Assembly: GCA_016298185.1 (NCBI GenBank)
Contig: JAEDDA010000003.1
Location: 1-60,106, forward strand
Direction of reading: 5' to 3'
Source: Bacilli bacterium
Lineage (GTDB): Bacteria; Bacillota_I; Bacilli_A; RFN20; CAG-826
Length of the DNA stretch: 60,106 bases
A program made the position numbers and the translations under genes. This document shows positions 60,104 to 60,106 of this stretch, one piece after another. How positions within the stretch are numbered: the stretch's first letter is position 1; each line of letters opens with the position of its first letter. The notes beneath the pieces are model-generated. The model was not told the origin of the DNA and ran no database searches. It worked only from the letters and a program-made list of their open reading frames with translations.

Positions 60104-60106
60104 AAA

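Noticed and set aside
1..60106. tRNA genes, rRNA genes, CRISPR arrays and insertion sequences
   Set aside because: Searched by eye in the non-coding gaps; no cloverleaf, no regular spaced repeats, and no transposase-like protein.

Overview
The window (about 35% G+C by eye, standard genetic code with TGA used as a stop) looks like a chromosome fragment of an uncultured, anaerobic, low-G+C Gram-positive bacterium of the Bacilli/Erysipelotrichia/Mollicutes-related gut lineages. Reasons: the spc-alpha ribosomal operon order; many LxxC lipoproteins and no outer-membrane proteins; an UPF0371 (DUF1846) gene; AddAB rather than RecBCD; an Rnf complex; and PreTA. The lineage is an inference from gene content only.

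Layout. (1) 1-5845: end of the ribosomal super-operon (rplO-secY-adk-map-infA-rpmJ-rpsM-rpsK-rpoA-rplQ), closed by a hairpin terminator. (2) 5947-14220: single-gene and two-gene units: a Phd/ParE-type toxin-antitoxin pair, a surface clostripain-like protease with Ig-like domains, a small lipoprotein, the dihydropyrimidine dehydrogenase pair preT-preA, and a GH3 glycosidase. (3) 14412-15766: an AAA/DUF4143 ATPase whose promoter is flanked by two perfect 24-bp repeats. (4) 15879-19895, minus strand: a TrpX-like ABC importer whose mRNA leader carries a terminator and mutually exclusive helices, then a VTT-domain membrane protein. (5) 20158-23246: rmuC, UPF0371 and a 75-aa protein.

(6) 23334-46074 is the most striking part: about 22 kb devoted to one job, probably use of a mannose-containing glycan. 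A phosphohexomutase is followed by an SGNH hydrolase and an alpha/beta esterase. After a terminator comes a long operon with a surface lipoprotein made of carbohydrate-binding-like folds, a LacI regulator, a GH130 phosphorylase, two LplB/YtcP-type permeases, the solute-binding lipoprotein, a clan GH-A glycosidase lipoprotein, a second large binding lipoprotein, a second GH130, an SGNH lipoprotein with an InlB-type repeat, three small membrane proteins and an MsmK-like ATPase with a long extra C-terminus. A mannose-6-phosphate isomerase and a Nudix hydrolase follow. Read together: surface lipoproteins bind, deacetylate and cut the glycan; the ABC importer takes up oligosaccharides; GH130 enzymes release mannose-1-phosphate; the mutase makes mannose-6-phosphate; ManA makes fructose-6-phosphate.

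(7) 46168-52817: an rnfCDGEAB operon with apbE (its flavin transferase), a NusG-II-domain protein and a Gx-transporter-like protein. RnfB is reduced to its membrane helix and first cluster domain, and a 64-aa one-helix protein with the same C-x2-C-x4-C spacing sits between rnfA and rnfB. (8) 52842-58813: addB-addA recombination nuclease. (9) 58843-60103, minus strand: a dCMP-deaminase-like gene and folD.

Several genes (the 75-aa protein, manA, rnfC, addB) have a -10 element ending about 6-8 bases before the start codon and no Shine-Dalgarno sequence, pointing to leaderless mRNAs. I saw no tRNA, rRNA, CRISPR array or insertion sequence.
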